A DNA stretch of 8,897 nucleotides from JAIYDQ01 sp031411055. Its GTDB lineage: Bacteria; Planctomycetota; Planctomycetia; Pirellulales; Pirellulaceae. Positions 7,367 through 8,897 of this stretch are shown one piece after another; position 1 is the first letter of the stretch, and each line of letters starts with the position of its first letter. Both the position numbers and the translations under genes were made by a program. The notes below the pieces were generated by a model. It worked only from the letters and a program-made list of their open reading frames with translations. It was not told the origin of the DNA and did no database searches. The stretch is from positions 1 through 8,897 of the forward strand of contig JANOAI010000083.1 in the NCBI GenBank assembly GCA_031411055.1. The letters are read 5' to 3'.

Positions 7367-7559
7367 AGGATTACAAATCGTTCAGATTTCTAAGCAATAT
7401 CGCTCGAAATCGATCTAAAACGTTAAACTCGATCACCGATTGGACGAGAGGGTTGCGAAGCATGGATACAGACCACAGACTTGCGAAAACGTTAGAATTT
7501 AAAATCTTGCTTCCATCATTATCGGAAAAAACGAAAATCATCCAACACCGTGGCAATCT
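7367..7559. other. Remainder of the divergent SulP / response-regulator intergenic region
   Basis: AT-rich non-coding sequence before the response regulator. AAAACGTTA occurs at 7417-7425 and 7486-7494, and GATCTAAAA at 7412-7420 is also found at 7308-7316 next to the SulP start. No convincing -35/-10 pair was found for the regulator, although a promoter must lie somewhere here. No small gene is supported. Confidence 0.4.
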
Positions 7560-8231
7560 ATGAAAATATTGATCGTGGAAGATGATGCGGTTCTTGGTTC
7601 CGTCTTGGAGAAAGGTCTCTCCGAAATTGGTCACGAATGCGAATGGACGCAAAGCGGTCGATCGGCGATGGAATTGATCGAAGCAAGTGGCTACGACATT
7701 GTCGTCTTAGACCTGTTGCTTCCGGATCTTCCCGGCTTGGACGTTCTAAAACAAATACGGAATGAAAAGAAGGACGTATCGGTTCTCGTCCTCACTGCGT
7801 TGGGATCTGTGGAAGATCGCGTTCACGGTCTAAACTCGGGAGCTGACGACTATTTGGTGAAGCCATTTGCATTTGCGGAACTCGTCGCAAGAATAGCGGC
7901 CATAGACCGTCGCAAAACAAAGACACCCTTAACCGAAATGCAATTGGGAACGTTGAAGATCGAACTGACCAGCCGCTTGGTTATGCGAGGCGACAAGGAA
8001 ATTGATCTCACGCCGACGGAGTATAAATTGCTCGAATTTCTGATGAAAAACGCAGGCGAAGTCGTGACGCGGCGAATGCTTTGTGAACATCTTTGGGAAT
8101 CGGATTGGGAAGGGGTTACGAACGTCATTGAAGTCCACATCAATCGATTGCGCAACAAATTAAACAAGGGATTCGATATCGATTTGATTCATACGATTCG
8201 AGGCACAGGCTATGAGCTTCGACCGGATTAA
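7560..8231 (+). CDS. OmpR/PhoB-family two-component response regulator
   Basis: Cytoplasmic transcription factor of 223 residues. The N-terminal receiver domain (1-118) has the acidic pocket E7-D8-D9, phospho-acceptor D51 (VVLDLLLPDLPGLDVL), T79 and K101 (YLVKPF). A linker of about 10 residues leads to a winged-helix DNA-binding domain (about 127-222) with LTPTEYKLLEFLMKNAGEVV and the recognition/wing region VIEVHINRLRNKLN and IRGTGYEL. Length is typical and all key residues are present, so it should be functional. The start MKILIVEDD is canonical although the upstream Shine-Dalgarno is poor. It overlaps the downstream sensor kinase gene by 20 bases, which pairs the two. It is divergent from the SulP gene with a 276-base gap; control of that gene is possible but not shown. 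Confidence 0.95.
   Translation: MKILIVEDDAVLGSVLEKGLSEIGHECEWTQSGRSAMELIEASGYDIVVLDLLLPDLPGLDVLKQIRNEKKDVSVLVLTALGSVEDRVHGLNSGADDYLVKPFAFAELVARIAAIDRRKTKTPLTEMQLGTLKIELTSRLVMRGDKEIDLTPTEYKLLEFLMKNAGEVVTRRMLCEHLWESDWEGVTNVIEVHINRLRNKLNKGFDIDLIHTIRGTGYELRPD
8200..8203 (+). promoter_or_regulatory. Shine-Dalgarno site of the sensor kinase gene
   Basis: GAGG lies 8 bases before the ATG at 8212 and inside the end of the response regulator gene. It decides the kinase start and implies translation coupled to the regulator. Confidence 0.5.
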
Positions 8232-8897
8232 GGCCACTCTTCGCTCGCTCCGTTTTCGATTGATGCTTCTCAATGCCATCGTGGTCTTGCTAGCTTCGAT
8301 GGGAACGCTCATTGGCCTTCGTGCCGGAATGAAGTTCACGCTCGTCCATGAATTGGATCAAATTCTATCGGAAGATCTTGAAGAAATAGAATTGACTTTG
8401 GCGGCGGCGGGCGATCCAAAATCTTCAGCACTATTTGCACAGTTGGACCGCAAGGCCAGAGGCCATATCCAACATCGCTGGTTCGTTCAAATTCACAACT
8501 TGAATTTGCCTTCACGCTCCTTAAATGAAAAGACAGATAAAACGACTTCAAGCGAAACGACCGAATCAACAGAAAGACTTTGGCAAAGCGTCAACCTACC
8601 ACCCGAGTTGGAAATCGGCGAAATCGAGGCCACCGTCCCAGCAACTTTCCAAGGCTACCGAATACTCGACCGGCTTGGAAAGCTCCGCGACCATTCGCCG
8701 GTCCGCATCCGAGTCGGGGCATCGATGAGTATGATTGACCGTGACTTGACGCTAATCGATCGAATCATCGGCATCGCGTTTGGATTGGGGCTCGTGATCG
8801 CCCCGCTTGGTGGCTATTGGTTGGCTGGTCGCGTGACGCGCCCGCTCGCGACGATGATCCACACGGCGGACCGTCTACGTCCCGAAGAGTTGAGCGA
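8212..8897 (+). CDS. Sensor histidine kinase, N-terminal part, cut by the right edge
   Basis: The frame is open from ATG 8212 to the edge with 228 codons and no stop. Residues 1-16 are basic (SFDRIKATLRSLRFR), residues 17-38 form membrane helix 1, and residues 41-183 form a periplasmic sensor region with a Thr/Ser/Glu-rich stretch (about 110-122). Residues 184-206 form helix 2, and a HAMP domain begins with LAGRVTRPLATMIHTADRLR (204-223). The dimerisation/phospho-accepting His and ATPase domains would follow outside the window. This is the classic layout of OmpR-linked EnvZ/PhoR-type kinases, and the 20-base overlap makes it the cognate kinase of the regulator. The sensor region has no recognisable fold by eye, so its ligand is unknown. 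Confidence 0.88.
   Translation, partial: MSFDRIKATLRSLRFRLMLLNAIVVLLASMGTLIGLRAGMKFTLVHELDQILSEDLEEIELTLAAAGDPKSSALFAQLDRKARGHIQHRWFVQIHNLNLPSRSLNEKTDKTTSSETTESTERLWQSVNLPPELEIGEIEATVPATFQGYRILDRLGKLRDHSPVRIRVGASMSMIDRDLTLIDRIIGIAFGLGLVIAPLGGYWLAGRVTRPLATMIHTADRLRPEELS

Noticed and set aside
7440..7505. Promoter for the response regulator (TTGCGA or TTGGAC with TAAAAT/TAGAAT)
   Set aside because: The best -35 and -10 matches have wrong spacing or poor consensus, so no site is called.
7371..7652. 93-codon minus-strand reading frame in the SulP/regulator gap
   Set aside because: It overlaps the start of the well-supported response regulator, has no clear ribosome binding site and no recognisable domain.
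8525..8728. 67-codon plus-strand frame near the right edge
   Set aside because: It lies inside the sensor kinase frame, which continues without a stop to the edge and has clear membrane and HAMP features.

Overview
The window carries a chromosomal inorganic-carbon uptake locus from a bacterium that is most likely a planctomycete of the Pirellulales type. That placement is inferred from the style of the proteins and the moderate GC content; no rRNA or other marker is present to prove it. No mobile element, tRNA, rRNA or CRISPR array was seen.

Positions 1-5374 (+ strand) hold a tightly overlapping three-gene operon. The first gene is dabA (DUF2309/UPF0753, a zinc-binding carbonic-anhydrase-like protein), whose 5' end lies outside the window. 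Next is a NuoL/ND5-like membrane subunit (dabB type) starting at a TTG that overlaps the dabA stop codon. Last is a second, NuoM/ND4-like membrane subunit starting 8 bases inside the previous gene. Together they look like a DAB/MpsAB-type CO2-hydrating, ion-gradient-driven dissolved inorganic carbon pump, but with two antiporter-like subunits instead of one. By hand alignment the second subunit has lost most of the charged residues used for proton translocation in complex I, and the first lacks the C-terminal membrane half of NuoL.

Positions 5375-5579 are a non-coding gap between convergent genes. It contains a nested inverted repeat: an outer imperfect stem at 5417-5542 and an inner 12-bp stem at 5455-5489. 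On the minus strand the outer stem is followed directly by a T5 tract, so it may terminate the SulP transcript; it could also be a dispersed REP-like element.

Positions 5580-7283 (- strand) encode a complete SulP-family anion transporter with a C-terminal STAS domain, a plausible bicarbonate importer. Its upstream region has a good ribosome binding site, a candidate sigma70-type promoter and a perfect 7-2-7 palindrome lying on the -35 box.

Positions 7560-8897 (+ strand), divergent from the SulP gene, encode a two-component system. There is a complete OmpR/PhoB-type response regulator and, overlapping it by 20 bases, the N-terminal part of a sensor histidine kinase that runs off the right edge. 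Whether this pair controls the carbon-uptake genes is an attractive but unproven idea resting on adjacency only. If the host is a heterotroph, as most planctomycetes are, the uptake genes probably feed bicarbonate to carboxylases rather than to CO2 fixation.
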